Assembly (NCBI GenBank): GCA_022497145.1
Contig: MU385926.1
Coordinates: forward strand, 62,001-126,000
Origin: Rostrohypoxylon terebratum
Taxonomy: Eukaryota; Ascomycota; Sordariomycetes; Xylariales; Hypoxylaceae
Direction: 5' to 3'
DNA: 64,000 nucleotides
The first letter of the stretch is position 1, and every line of letters starts with the position of its first letter. Shown in pieces: positions 53,337 to 64,000 of this stretch. The notes under the pieces are model-generated. The model was not told the DNA's origin and did no database searches. It saw only the letters and a program-made list of their open reading frames with translations. The translations under genes were made by a program, and so were the position numbers.

Positions 53337-53889
53337 ATTGGACTACGTAGATGGTTATTGCGTGAAGATAACGTGTATCTCTTTGGGGTTTGAGAAACAA
53401 CTTTTGTGTATAAATGTCCTTTAATAGGTAGTATTCATCACTGAGAAGTAACCCCGAAGTGGGTCGGATGTTGGGCGCCGGCGACTCTTGCTATAAGCTC
53501 CGAAGATGATCGGAGTAAAACACTGGAGGCACCTGCATCCCTCCCTCTTACTCAGTCCCTTCTCATAACGCGGTGTTAATAAGACTGTGAGAAGAAGCGG
53601 CATTCGATGTCGACCGGCGTTATTAGATCTAATAACCTCTCAGCAATGCTGATCAATGTTGAGTACGCCAGCTGTCTCTTCGTTATTCTGCCAATGTCTG
53701 CTGGCACACAAGGTTGTTTCCACTGTCAACCTTGAGGCAATTGTGAGGTTGTCGCCACAAGATGCATGCGTCGGTGATGTAATAGATGTCTACGTAGACT
53801 CGTATCAAAAACTTTCTTCCTTTTAGTCAATTCATATTATGAATAAACTACATAGGACCTAGGTATTGAGACTTTACTCAAAATTTAGG
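53337..53889. other. Intergenic region
   Basis: Promoter side of the TMEM205-like gene and 3' side of the medium-chain reductase. A CTAGGACCTAGG-type motif is seen near 53852-53864. Nothing else is visible. Confidence 0.5.
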
Positions 53890-55104
53890 CTACACATGTA
53901 GGATTAGTTTGGTGCAGCTGACACCGGCAATCAACGTATCCAAGCCTTTGTTGATGCCTTGTAGACCACCCTCAACTATCCGGATCTTGGGAGACGGGAC
54001 TATTTCACCCTTTTCTAACTTTTCCTTCAGCCAGACATTGAACCAAAAGGAGAACTGCTCGGCCCGTTTTTTTTCGTCGGTCGAAGCAGCGACGAACTTG
54101 GCCTGGATCCCTTCCTCAGTAGGATCTCCTGGCTTCAACACAGGTGCGGAAGCTAGATGGGCGATTTCCTTGCCCTTCAATTCCTTAAGGACATTATGGC
54201 AAGGCAACAAAGCGCCCACCGCATCATAGCCGTACCGGAAAGTGAGACCATCTTCTTTAGCAGCTCGAATGATCGCATCTTCTACATCGGGGGTCTTGTA
54301 GTCAAAGACCCTTGACGCGCCTAGCGACTTGATATACTCGTGGTGTTTCGCGCTCGCAGTAGCGTAGACGGTGAAGCCTAGTAACCGAGCGCTCTGTACT
54401 GTCATACTACCGACACTAGACTATAGCTCTATGGTTAGTGGACGCCTATCTCAAATAATTCTGAGAATATTCACCGATGCGCCCCATACTAAGATCCCTT
54501 GCTTATCGTTCGGGGAGTAGGAAGTGTCGCGGGGGATACCGATTGTCTCCCATCCGGACCCTATAGCAGCGGTAATTAGCATGCGTCCGATGAGGTCAAG
54601 AATTCAGGGCTATCTTCATGGATCCTGCGATATATAGAGGGAAAGATGTATAACAATATTCCACAAGAATAGTAGGTACGTACAGACTGTAGCTACGGCC
54701 ATAGGGAGAGTAGCTGCTTCATCGAATGTCAAGGCATCCGGAATCGGGCAGGCATTCGTAGCAGGGATGATAGATCTCTGCTGGAAAGCACCATAGTCGG
54801 GCGAACCTTTCACGAAATAGGAGGGTGCGAAAGCTGCAACACGAGTTCCGGGTTTGAATGTGTCGGAAACCTCGGAGCCGACTTCAATTACTACCCCGCC
54901 AATATCTGACCCAAACACGGCAGGGTATTTGGCGATGGCGAAGCCAAAGTCCCGTGTCTTGTAATCTATCGGATTCAAAGCTATAGATTTGACCTCAATG
55001 AGAAGTTCATCGGGACCAGCTTTTGGCGTCTGTCGCTCTTGGACTTCAAGGGGCTGTGCTTTTCCGATGGCCACAGCTGCTAGATGGGTTGCCATGATGC
55101 TCAT
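53890..55104 (-). CDS. Medium-chain dehydrogenase/reductase, ToxD-like enoyl reductase type
   Basis: Three exons (55104-54684, 54560-54475, 54420-53890) join to 345 residues. The N-terminal GroES-like domain shows LEVQERQTPKAGPDELLIEV, LNPIDYKTRDFG, FGSDIGGVVIEVGS and FKPGTRVAAFAP. The second exon contributes SPNDKQGILVWGAS, which continues as SSVGSMTVQSARLLG in the third to form the nucleotide-binding GxSSxVG motif. The zinc ligands of classical alcohol dehydrogenases are absent, which places it with zinc-independent quinone/enoyl reductases, often labelled ToxD-like or trans-acting enoyl reductases. No polyketide synthase lies nearby, so a stand-alone reductase role is more likely. The middle exon is short and inferred from phase and motif; an alternative acceptor in the 123-nt first intron cannot be excluded. 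An inner Met at 55095 is also possible. Confidence 0.85.
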
Positions 55105-55723
55105 CGAGGGGGTGGCAGTATGGAGAGACGAAGGTGGAAGAGTTAGTATTGCGTAGAAGAACTATTAAACGGGATGTTGATTAATAGTTTTAGGGTATTG
55201 CATCACGACCAATGAACAACACATCATGCTTTGTACGACGAGACTGGCGTGTCTTATATTGTCAGATGTTTGGATAGGTACCTACCTGGACGCTGGATCG
55301 GGATTGTGAATCTTGCTTTCTCGGATTTAAGTGATAGTAAGAACATTACCTAGGTACGGAAAGCCATATGATTGGCCAGGAGTTAACATTATATCCGGAA
55401 TATACGGAGTTACATATCGTCTTTTGAGCAGAATTTCGGTCTTGGTCATTTCTGACATAAATCTTCAAAGGTGGCGAGGAAGGGGTCGATCTATGAGTCC
55501 CTAAGGGACATATTATCGCGAATGCTCACTGCAAGCCAATGTGTAGTTCTGAGGTATTCTACGTATTTAGATATATGTACAGAAAAATGCCAGTACAATC
55601 GAAAAGTGCCTTATCCAAACCCTTCTATCTGGTATCCCAACTCCGCGCGCGAGCATCTCGCTAATAGGCACAGCCTTTCTCTCTCCTCATGTCGTTGGGA
55701 CGGTTCTTTCTTCAGCTACAAAC
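55105..55723. other. Intergenic region
   Basis: This lies between the 5' end of the reductase and the 3' end of the CAS1-type gene. Nothing is visible. Confidence 0.5.
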
Positions 55724-57320
55724 CTAGGCAAAGAACACAGCGGCCCTCCTCTTCTTGTTGTTGTTGTTGTTAGCGGCATTACCCCGACCATTCGCCCCTT
55801 GAGCTGCGGCGTTTGTGTTTGCGTTGGCATTGTTGTTGGCATTGGCGTTGTTGTTGTTGTTGCCACGTCCATTGCCATTCTTGGATGTGGCGGCACCGGT
55901 CTTGGTAGCCGCCGCCTTCGTCGTCGTCGTAGCTGCATCCGTAGCCGTAGCTGCTACACCGGTGATGACATCAGGAGTCTGGACAGAGGCAGGCAAGCTA
56001 GTGACCTTGTCTCCTAAGAGAGAGCTCACGACGGCAACGTTTTGAAGAGCCTCATCAGATCCCGCGTCCTGGATAGCAGCTACGGCTGCAGGAAGGTCCT
56101 TTTGATCCTGAGCGACCTGAGCAAATACTTTTTCTAGGGAGAGGCTTGTCTTGATGTTCGCCGGCGTGTTTTGCGAAGGAGTCACATCAACTTGTTGTAC
56201 GGGAAAGCAACCACCTATAAGAATTAGGGTCAGCTAATAGAGTTACTCCAAAAAGGGGTGGAGAGTTTAATGTGGCGGTTGATGGGTCATGCAAGTATCA
56301 TGTGATATAAAAGTACTGCTCTCTGGGTTTGTGCCAGAATGGTTCGGAATAGCCTCATATGGGTCGAGAAGGGGAGAAAGGGGAGAAAGAAAGAAGTAAG
56401 TACCGAAAGGCCCAGCTTGTGCGCTAAAAAGTGATAATGTCAGTATTTATCTTTATAAAGGCAATTTAGAGCTTTTGAGCATGTCTCAGGCGTAAAAATT
56501 CGGTTGTGAACTCTCTGTGCCCGAGACAACTCGGGAGGGTGTAAAAGAAATATGAAACTTACTTGTTACGGCATCGGACAGTGCAGACATTGCCGGCGGA
56601 AGCTGCGGGGGCCGCTATTAGCATCCAGGGAGTCTCTAGGGATTGGGATATGACCCGGGAAAGATTCCCGGGAGGCTCAGGACTTACATCCAGTACAAGT
56701 GAAGTTATCAGGCATGTTGACCAAGATATCGAAATCTTGGGTCTTAGCTTGGGAAAACCCGTTCACTCCGGGAACGTTGTTCTCAACAGTGAGGTTCTGG
56801 GTGATAAGCCCATTGTTTCCGGCTTCGACCTAGAGCATTTATGAGCATAAACTTCCTACAAATGACCCATATCGCTAGATGATCCTTACCAGGTCGCAGA
56901 CATACGGGCCGGCACCGTCGGCATTCACTTGGTGAATAGTCACCTTGAGCTGCGTGCCGGACTTGACCTGGGTAACGGCCTTGGCCGCGAGTGCGTTCTC
57001 CGTGTTCTCTCCGATGTCGATGTTTCCGGACAGCTCGGTCCTTCCACATTCGTTCACAACATTGGCGGCGATCTCTGCATCTCGGATGATCGTTGTGTCC
57101 TGTTGGCACGGGCTGATGGATGTGCAGTTTCTTGCCAAGTCCTTCTCAACTAGGAGCTGTTAGCTAAGGGAGCCAAGATACCTATCCATGTGGAGATCGT
57201 ACCTTTGAAGCCAACACTAGCAGGCGAACCCGAGAGACCTTGCGCATTCAAGATAACACCGTGGGCTTGCGTCAAGGCCAACAAGGACGCTAAGGAAAGG
57301 ATGGAAGAGAATGAAGGCAT
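55724..57320 (-). CDS. Egh16/CAS1-type appressorium-associated secreted protein
   Basis: Six exons (57320-57203, 57149-56890, 56829-56688, 56602-56563, 56423-56404, 56214-55724) join to 356 residues. Signal peptide MPSFSSILSLASLLALTQAH is followed by GVILNAQGLSGSPASVGFKV, CTSISPCQQDTTIIRDAEI, VVNECGRTELSGNIDIGENT, VTIHQVNADGAGPYVCDL and NVPGVNGFSQAKTQDFDILV. These are the conserved blocks of the gEgh16/MAS3/CAS1 family, known from appressoria of Magnaporthe, Colletotrichum and powdery mildew and linked there to penetration. Exons 4 and 5 are only 40 and 20 nt and add SAGNVCTVRCRNN and AQAGPFG; exon 6 gives GCFPVQQVDVTP, a helical stretch and a low-complexity tail of Ala, Thr and Asn ending in KKRRAAVFFA. 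The first His after the leader recalls copper-oxygenase-like folds, but this is inference. Role in infection is by family only. Confidence 0.92.
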
Positions 57321-60300
57321 CTTGAAAATTCAACGATTGAGCAGCACCGGGCCGGCAAAGGAAGGATAAGGCACAGAAAACTCAAAAGAAGGCAATGAAT
57401 TAAGAATAGAACTGATCCACAGGATCGTCGACGATGAAGAGAATATTAGTTGGAAAGGAATACCGGCCTGGAGAACGAGATGAAGAGATGGCGATCATAG
57501 GTGAGCGTCGCCCGTCTATATAACAGACGATGGGGATCTTGTTCGATCTCCGCAGGCTGGCAATCCCGTATGAGATGGTCAAAGTGCCGATTAGAAGGAC
57601 CCCTAACCAGCCATTGTGAGGTATTATCCAACGCGATCTGTGTCATGCCGGTGGATTTTCAGCAAGCCTCGAGAGGAGCCTCCCCCGAAGCGGATCCCAT
57701 CTTCAGGAATCTTTCCAATGAGCGACTGCGCATGTACTTCGTAGAGACTGATGAAGGAAGGAGAGCCGTCTCGAGTTTCCATTGTTGCTCGCAAGTGGGT
57801 GAATCCTCGCCAGGGTGCCTGTCAAAAGGTGACGGTACCCTAGCTACCCATAGAAGATGTCTTGCTAGGGTATCGTAAAGGAGGTGCATTGCTCGGGGCA
57901 ACTGAGAACGGTTGAGGCTTATTACAGAGTACATAGACTCCGCAAAAGTACCGAAAGCAGATAGGCGCACAGATTGGTGCCGCGGTCTAGAGCAGTGGGG
58001 ACGGGCGAATATGTCGCGAATGGCGTAGGCGGCGTATGGGAATAGGCATTTTACAGGCCGCTAGGTCGCCACAAGGCTAAAAATCTGCGTGAGCGGAAAT
58101 GAGGCCGAACAATTTCTTCTCTCGCTTGCTATTCTATATGTTACTTGCTATCATATGAGTCCTAGGATCAAAGCAAGCATGAAGCTCTATAGAACCATTA
58201 ATCTAGGTATACTAGCAATCGATGCTAGGCAAGCAGGTAACTTGCCTACCTACCCAGATACCCAGTACATAAAATTCTGTCACTTATCAGAAACAGAAAA
58301 TGACAACTCGGTTCAAGCCGATTGTGGCTTGAGAAAAGCGTGGGATAATGTAGGGATATCGTAAGGATATTTACCACGAGGCGCTCAATTACCAGACATT
58401 CCAGGCGAAAAAGAACAGTGATCGCTTATGATCTGCCGGTTAGCGTTAATCCTTCCATGTTTCGACCCTTGTGCCAGATCTCGGCCAAGGCGTTTCTGCA
58501 GGGTGTAGAAGTAATTAAAGCATTACGTAGGTGGGAGATATCAGGCGCCGAAAGAAAACCCTGGTCACTTTTATTCCCTAGAACGGCATGGTCCATTGGA
58601 AAATGGTCCAATAGTCTGCTGATATCGGATGGTCTCCTCTATTGCTAGCCATCAAGCCCGTTTCAAGGTGTCCGTGCCCGATAGCAAACAAACAGGCAGA
58701 CAGGGCGATCGAATACCACCTAATAACGCAAGTATGTATAAGGTATTAGAGGGTTTCGATCTGCGCGATTACCTCTGGGATGTCCTATCATCTATCAGCT
58801 ATGGCAATGAATACTGAACAGAACCTGATCAAAAACAGAAGTATCCGCCTATTCAGACGCACCCAGCGTGCTGCTATAGTAGTGTGCTATCATTCCCCCG
58901 GTCGACTTCTAGGCTACGTTGAATTGCTATTCGAGCTGGGCTTCGACCTTGCTTAAGCCTTAGATAGGTACCCAGGGTTGTTGAACCCCCACTGCATTGT
59001 CATTGCCAAGACCCTCTCCGAGTCAGTAACCGCTCTAGTCAAACATCGACCCCTATGTCGCACTTTGAAGAAAACATATCGTACCATCGACTAGGGACTT
59101 TCCTCGCGTCTCATCTCATTCTAATATTGTGCGAAACTCCTCGTTTTACGATCACCACATAAGTCCTCCAGCGGTTGTTTCTCAGGGGCATACCATCTAT
59201 TATCGTAAGATCCCACCAAGTGTAACAAAGAGGAAGTCACATAGCATCACCTACCTCGATAGGTGCGTGCGACGGATTTCCTTCCAGGCAGTGTTGCCTA
59301 TTATGAGGGCACCTATTGGATTATGTTTTGAACGTGACATCCTACTTTAATTAGGTATACTCGCGTCATGAAAACATAATGAACTTATCAAAATACCGCC
59401 TGGCAAGCTGTAAAAATTCGAAGCACAATAATAATACGGTGATGTTTTCAAGCTAAACTTGGATTTTCCAAGGTTGTTTCTAATTACCAATGCTGTAGCC
59501 CGTGATAAAGCCGCAAGATAGAAAATTCCGCCAATGTCGATAGTATGGCCTCCCAAGGAATACCGACCCTTCGATTATTTTTCGTGCACTCGATGTGTAC
59601 GGGCATATTCTTACCCCCGATGCAATATTTTCTCCTATGCCTACCCTCGTATTTTCGTAGACTCGGGCGTTCCAAAGTACACCGGCGTCGCAGAATAGCA
59701 GACATTGTAGTGATCCATAAGAGGCTTCCCTTCCTCCGAATTATGTCCGCCGTTTCACGCAGGGCCAGCCCACGATACAGGACCTGAGAAGAGACGCGTC
59801 AACGTCACGTACTGGAAGATCTAAGTCCTCGTGAGCTAGAGGTCAGACCTTTACCTTTACCATTCATTCTTGTTTGATTCTATTTTAAAATGTGAATATG
59901 GAGATCCCCCTTCTCTAGACCCCCCTAATGTCGGTGGCCTTAGACAGAATAAAGATAATATGCTGAAACCTACTGGGTGTCACCGTCACAAATGCCATTT
60001 ACCCGTCACCAAATAGCCTCATTTCCCTACATTTAGTCACTACTCAGTATAAACCGCAGTAATGACCCTCGGACAATTCCATCTAAGACCATTGGTTCTC
60101 TCGCTAGCAACAGTATCCAGTTATCAAATGAGCAACACGAGTTTTTGGAGGAGACTCCTCTCTGGCACCAGTGTCAGATTGATTATTCATACCTACTGTA
60201 TCCCCTTATCTATTGACTGACGATTATCTGATGCATTATACGTGGGCTAGCTATCAATGCCTACCTACCCAGGTAATTAAAGGGGTACCACGCTAAGGTG

Positions 60301-61793
60301 GTGCTCGAATTCGAGGTTACGGGGAAATTCTATCAGTCCTTTTCATAGCTTTCCATTCCTGACCCATAAACCATATAACACTAGGTACCTATTCTCTAGG
60401 TACCTTAGGTATAAGTGTAGGAATTTCCCCGCGTGTCATAGTATCAATTGTTTGATATGGAATAGAAATATAATTCCATGTTGGCATGAAAAAGCTGAAG
60501 TACGTTCGATTATCCTCAACCCAGTATGCAAGAGACATCACTAGTGTTATTATTAGAACTTTTATATTTGTTTGCTTTATCATTTTAGCCATAACATGTC
60601 AGTCCAGTCCTCGAGTACACGACATTTGTTCCGATGTCATTGATTTAGCTCCCTGGGTCGATAGATGTATATCTAATACATCCAGAAGCCTTCTTCTCAA
60701 GTGGTTAACAGCCGAAGGTTTGATTGAAATTGGTCGGGGAATCGGGTGTCAGTCTAGGGGGGAAGCTCAATAAGCTTTTCATCCCTAGGGAGGAGAGACG
60801 AGTTCATAACCAACATCGGGAGAGTAGACGAATATGGGTTTATGTATGGATGTATGCCGTGTTCCCTATTTTCAAGCTCCTTGCACAATGCCGCCGCTTC
60901 ACGAATCCAAGATGCGCCTCGTGACAGGTACCGTGGAACATACGGCACCTAGAAGAGAAACGAGGCCATTGATTATCACTCACGCTATTGATAATAGCAA
61001 GAAGTGGCCCCAAATGTCCTTCCGTCAGCGCTTGTATCTATACAATACTTTAAGGAAGATCCAGACTCTCAAGCGCATGCGGTATATGGGGCAACGTTGT
61101 ATGTCATATGAGTCATTCTATCGTCCATATAATTTGTCGAATGCAACTAGAGGCCCATCCCTAAACTTGGCAGTAGTTGTACAAGCATTGGAACTTCCAC
61201 ACATAGGTACCCTAGATACAAACCATCTCAGAATTAGTTCGAGGAAGAGTATAGATATCTCTGCTACTTGGACTTTGAGATTTATCGATAAGAGCATCAT
61301 ACGTCCAGTCCATCCATATTTTGACTACTTGTTGTTCCACTGTCCAGCTGTGATATTTCTCAAAGAGTTGGGTGATTTGGGTCATGCATTCCTTGCTCGC
61401 CTGGTTCAGCTCTATACGTCCGTGTGATGGAGGCATGGGTCCATACGATACGGAGATCTTGATGAACTCTTCATACAATCGACCATTGACAATCATGCAA
61501 GTTGACCAGCCTTCCATGAAATTTTATAAGCCAGACGCCGGAGCATTAGCCACGGAGCCGGGATCAGCTTATGAAGGGGTTTCTTGCGCGTCGATAGCCA
61601 TTTCCCATGCTCCTAGGATCACGTCGTGATAAAATCTTCGATTATTCTTGCGTGAGGCAGCGACATTAAATCCGAGTAGTCGCAAGATTTTCCATCAATG
61701 GTTGTCGAATAGATGGTTTTCTTTCGACATCGTAACTAGACATCCAAGATAAACATCAGTGAGTGGTGCAAGGACTCCGATCACGACAAGGTA
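57321..61793. other. 4.5-kb gene-poor region with relics
   Basis: No intact gene is supportable. CCTAGG motifs occur near 60386-60410. A protein-like relic on the minus strand lies at about 61212-61640. Other open frames (58089-58364, 58426-58611, 59347-59787, 60834-61427) lack domains, splice structure or consistent composition. This is the largest apparent gap in the window. Confidence 0.55.
61212..61640 (-). pseudogene. Protein-like relic of unknown function
   Basis: On the minus strand one frame reads VILGAWEMAIDAQETPS, stop, ADPGSVANAPASGL, stop, then an open stretch MEGWSTCMIVNGRLYEEFIK, SYGPMPPSHGRIELNQASKE, CMTQITQLFEKYHSWTVEQQ and WMDWTYDALIDKSQSPSS. The balanced composition across two stop codons suggests a decayed or partly remnant gene rather than chance, but the evidence is compositional only. 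No ATG-to-stop model with splice sites could be built. It lies in a gene-poor stretch downstream of a hypothetical gene on the same strand. Confidence 0.35.
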
Positions 61794-62495
61794 TCAAAGC
61801 TCTCTAATCTTCTTCAAAGTGGTTTCTGAATGATTTGGTTGCGTCCGCTGGGCTTCCAGACCATCATCTGAAGTATTCACCTCACCGACTGAAGCATGTT
61901 GTTCTGGTGTGTAATACCGTATCTGAAAAAATACGTGACTTACAGTACACTCTGCCCACGAAAACCTTTTGCCACCCTCTTTTTTGCTCCCAGCTACACA
62001 ATCGACACCAAAAGCCATGAATGTAATTTTGGTAGAAGCTTCACGTTCCTGTATTGGGGGTTCATCATTCACTTTGTAATGGAACGTGCATCCGATAAGG
62101 ATGAAGATCTTAGAGGACGACATGAAGTCCGCTCCGCTCTCCTGCTTAGTTCGAATACGACCTTGCAGTCCCGAGAAATTGACTTCGATGTCCTTGCCGA
62201 AGAGTGTAAAGTGTGAAGAGAAGGTAAGCTCGCGTATTTTGCGAGTATCCGGTGATCGGACGGCGCGGGTTTGGTTTTCGCTCCCGAGTACTTTGATGTT
62301 TGAGTGATTCGGCACCGCTGTGGGTTGTCCATGATCGTAAATTGTCGTGGATGGTGAGGGACTCGAAGGTGTCGTGGGTTGTGGCGAGGTTGCTATGAGC
62401 GTCGAGGCGAGTGAAGAGATTTCGTCATCCGCCATCATCGCGCGGTGCGGTCTGAGCTTGTATGAAGTGGTCAGATTGCAAACGGGAGCCGCCAA
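61794..62495 (-). CDS. Hypothetical protein
   Basis: An open frame of 233 residues. Residues 20-60 are Ser/Thr/Pro-rich and low in complexity (STLIATSPQPTTPSSPSPST). From about 85 it looks like a folded beta-rich domain: RELTFSSHFTLFGKDIEVNF, SGLQGRIRTKQESGADFMSS, KIFILIGCTFHYKVNDEPPI and ITFMAFGVDCVAGSKKEGG. The tail (AECTVSHVFFQIRYYTPEQH) continues in frame. I do not recognise the family. An inner start at MMADDEISS (62438) is plausible. No signal peptide or membrane segment is evident. It could have a further intron near the 3' end, but none that I could test is of normal length. Confidence 0.5.
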   Translation of the reverse strand: MAAPVCNLTTSYKLRPHRAMMADDEISSLASTLIATSPQPTTPSSPSPSTTIYDHGQPTAVPNHSNIKVLGSENQTRAVRSPDTRKIRELTFSSHFTLFGKDIEVNFSGLQGRIRTKQESGADFMSSSKIFILIGCTFHYKVNDEPPIQEREASTKITFMAFGVDCVAGSKKEGGKRFSWAECTVSHVFFQIRYYTPEQHASVGEVNTSDDGLEAQRTQPNHSETTLKKIREL

Positions 62496-62861
62496 AAATC
62501 AACTTAATCCAAACAGCGGAGGCATTACCTCGATACTTTTGGGTTGAAAATGAAGCTTTTTCATTCTATAACTTGCCTGTCTACCCCGCTCATTGTGCGT
62601 GACATTATCCCCGAACCGACCACCTGAGGGCTGGTAATGGCGTCCAATAAACGAGTGTGTTTGTAGAGCTGTACGTCACACATTGATTAATCGTGAGCTC
62701 CAATAATGAACTTACCAACTATACAACTACCTAGGACCTAGGTATATAACCTCCACAGGTGCAAACCGATTCCGTCGGATCTAAAATACGAGCACAAGAT
62801 GTCGGGAACTATAAGAATGGACCACTACAATGAAAATTTTACCTCGAGGCACTAAAGCTAC
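62496..62861. other. Intergenic region
   Basis: A short space with a CCTAGGACCTAGGTA motif at 62731-62745. It lies between the 5' end of the hypothetical gene and the 3' end of the edge-cut reductase. Confidence 0.5.
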
Positions 62862-64000
62862 CTACACAACTCCCTCCGTATCCGCGATCCTGAAAACGTA
62901 TTTCACGGCATGCGCCTTGCCAGCTTTCAGATCCTCCAACGCTTTTTGGATGCCCCCTAAGCCCCCGGGAACGACCTCCTGGGGCTGTGCCTTGAACCAG
63001 CCTTCCTGCAGCGCGCGAGTGATGTACCTGAAATATACGAAGCCGATATCTTTTTGTGTCGTATGGACATTTCCAACGAGGACCAATGAATGCGAGACGC
63101 CGGGAGGGAACTCGTAGTTATTTGGCGGCAGTACGCCTGCTATTTTAGATCCTTCGGACAGGACCTTGCTCACGGTAACGTAGCTATTGTGTTCCGAAGT
63201 CGCGTCGAAAGCATATAAGAGCTTCGACCCTGCGGAGGCTTTCCTAAGACCTTCGACGACAGCGTCGTCTCCGTCGCGATAGTCGATGACAAGGTCTCCC
63301 TTGTTGCTGTCGATCAACGTCTCTACGTACGGTCGAGACCTACCGGCTACGCAGATGAGGGGGTGAATGTTGCTCTTTCGGGCGAACTGGACGGCGTAGG
63401 CGCCTACGGCCGAGGACGCGCCGTGGATAATTAAGGGCGTGGGCTCGGTCGCCGGTGTCCACGGCTGCGGGAGGCCAAGGTGGCTGTACAATCCGACCGC
63501 TGCTGTCATGGCGGCTAACGGGATAGCTGCTGCCTCTATCGTAGTCGTTAACAAATGCTACTCATTCAACAATATGTAATCATCGTGATTGTGGCCAACT
63601 CGTACCTTCGAATGTCGTCTTCCGCGGGATATGGAAGGTGGTGTGTTGCGCTGCGATGGCATATTCGGCATAGGATCCGTGCGGTTGCGTGATTTGGTGG
63701 AATGCGGCCACGCGATCCCCTGGTTTGAATTCCGTCACATCCTCGCCGACCTGCTGTACGATGCCGGCGATGTCATCGCCTACGTTCCCGGTAATGTTGC
63801 GCAATTCCGGTACTTTCCAATCCTTAGGGTTAGATCCGCTTACGACAACCTTTTCGATTCTTTTAGTAAATCTAGGTACCTATGGTCCTATAGGCTATGG
63901 ATGTGATTACACATTCCCTAAGGACAGGTAATATTCGATAGTTAGGTACCTACCTTTATGAGAACTTGGTCGGCGTGTGGCTTTGGAATAGGCGAATCGA
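62862..64000 (-). CDS. Medium-chain reductase (zinc-independent quinone/enoyl type), 5' end outside window
   Basis: Three visible exons (64000-63954, 63849-63606, 63535-62862); the start lies beyond the right edge. The reading is DSPIPKPHADQVLIK, VVVSGSNPKDWKVPE, NVGDDIAGIVQQVGEDVTEF, KPGDRVAAFHQITQPHGSYA and HIPRKTTFE-EAAAIPLAAMTAAVGLY across the second intron, then LIIHGASSAVGAYAVQFARK with the NADPH-binding GASSAVG motif. The C-terminus IQKALEDLKAGKAHAVKYVF is the usual end of the family. Catalytic zinc ligands are absent. It is distinct from the MDR at 53890-55104, though of the same superfamily and in the same orientation. Introns of 104 and 70 nt have GTAGGT/AAAAG and GTACGA/GATAG ends and fit phases 0 and 1. 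Substrate is unknown. Confidence 0.88.

Noticed and set aside
52731..55104. Possible secondary-metabolite cluster formed by hydrolase, SDR, and reductases at 50-55 kb
   Set aside because: No synthase, P450, transporter or cluster regulator is adjacent; the enzymes are of general types.
60834..61427. 197-codon open frame on the plus strand
   Set aside because: It overlaps the more protein-like minus-strand relic, and its reading has no domain or signal.

Overview
The window reads as nuclear DNA of a filamentous ascomycete (Pezizomycotina, most likely a plant-associated Sordariomycete; the species cannot be named from the sequence alone). The reasons are short GT-AG introns of about 50-250 nt in roughly half the genes, long gene-free stretches rich in CCTAGG/TAGG motifs, and typical fungal families: Atg28, a Zn(II)2Cys6 factor, an AA9 polysaccharide monooxygenase, an Egh16/CAS1 appressorial protein, a CarO-type opsin and a CarT-type carotenoid oxygenase. 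No tRNA, rRNA or CRISPR was found. Exons were joined by hand using frame, splice sites and family motifs.

Left part (1-21.8 kb) is mostly housekeeping. It holds a tiny four-exon DUF1748 gene (1802-2510), Atg28 (minus, 3441-5531), a secreted Cys-containing protein (7753-8731), a sugar/polyol-type SDR (9669-10832), a Cab4-like pantetheine-phosphate adenylyltransferase convergent with it (10907-12142), a WDR68/DCAF7-like WD40 protein (14181-16143), transcription elongation factor Spt5 (17697-20896) with a MITE-like inverted-repeat element just upstream, and a small unknown protein (21312-21773).

The middle (22-37 kb) is gene-poor and accessory. It holds a decayed gene (about 23119-23700), an intronless luciferase-like flavin monooxygenase of bacterial type (23751-25088), a small secreted protein (27329-27811), an AA9 LPMO (28355-29175), a 57-residue Cys-rich protein (30459-30632), an unknown coiled-coil protein, a Zn2Cys6 regulator, and a gene (35242-36335) whose reading frame carries a TAA followed by 95 more open codons encoding a zinc-finger-like C-terminus.

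The right part (37-64 kb) has an NAD-dependent epimerase-like protein, the kinase Iks1, a divergent carT-carO pair (carotenoid cleavage oxygenase and proton-pump-type opsin sharing a 1-kb promoter), a secreted purine-nucleoside-permease-like protein, an alpha/beta hydrolase, an SDR, a TMEM205-like membrane protein, two medium-chain reductases (one cut by the window edge), a CAS1-type appressorial protein, a 4.4-kb gene-poor stretch with relics, and a hypothetical protein. Nothing here forms a polyketide, peptide or terpene synthase cluster. The clearest functional unit is carT-carO. The most unusual single locus is the interrupted gene at 35.2-36.3 kb.
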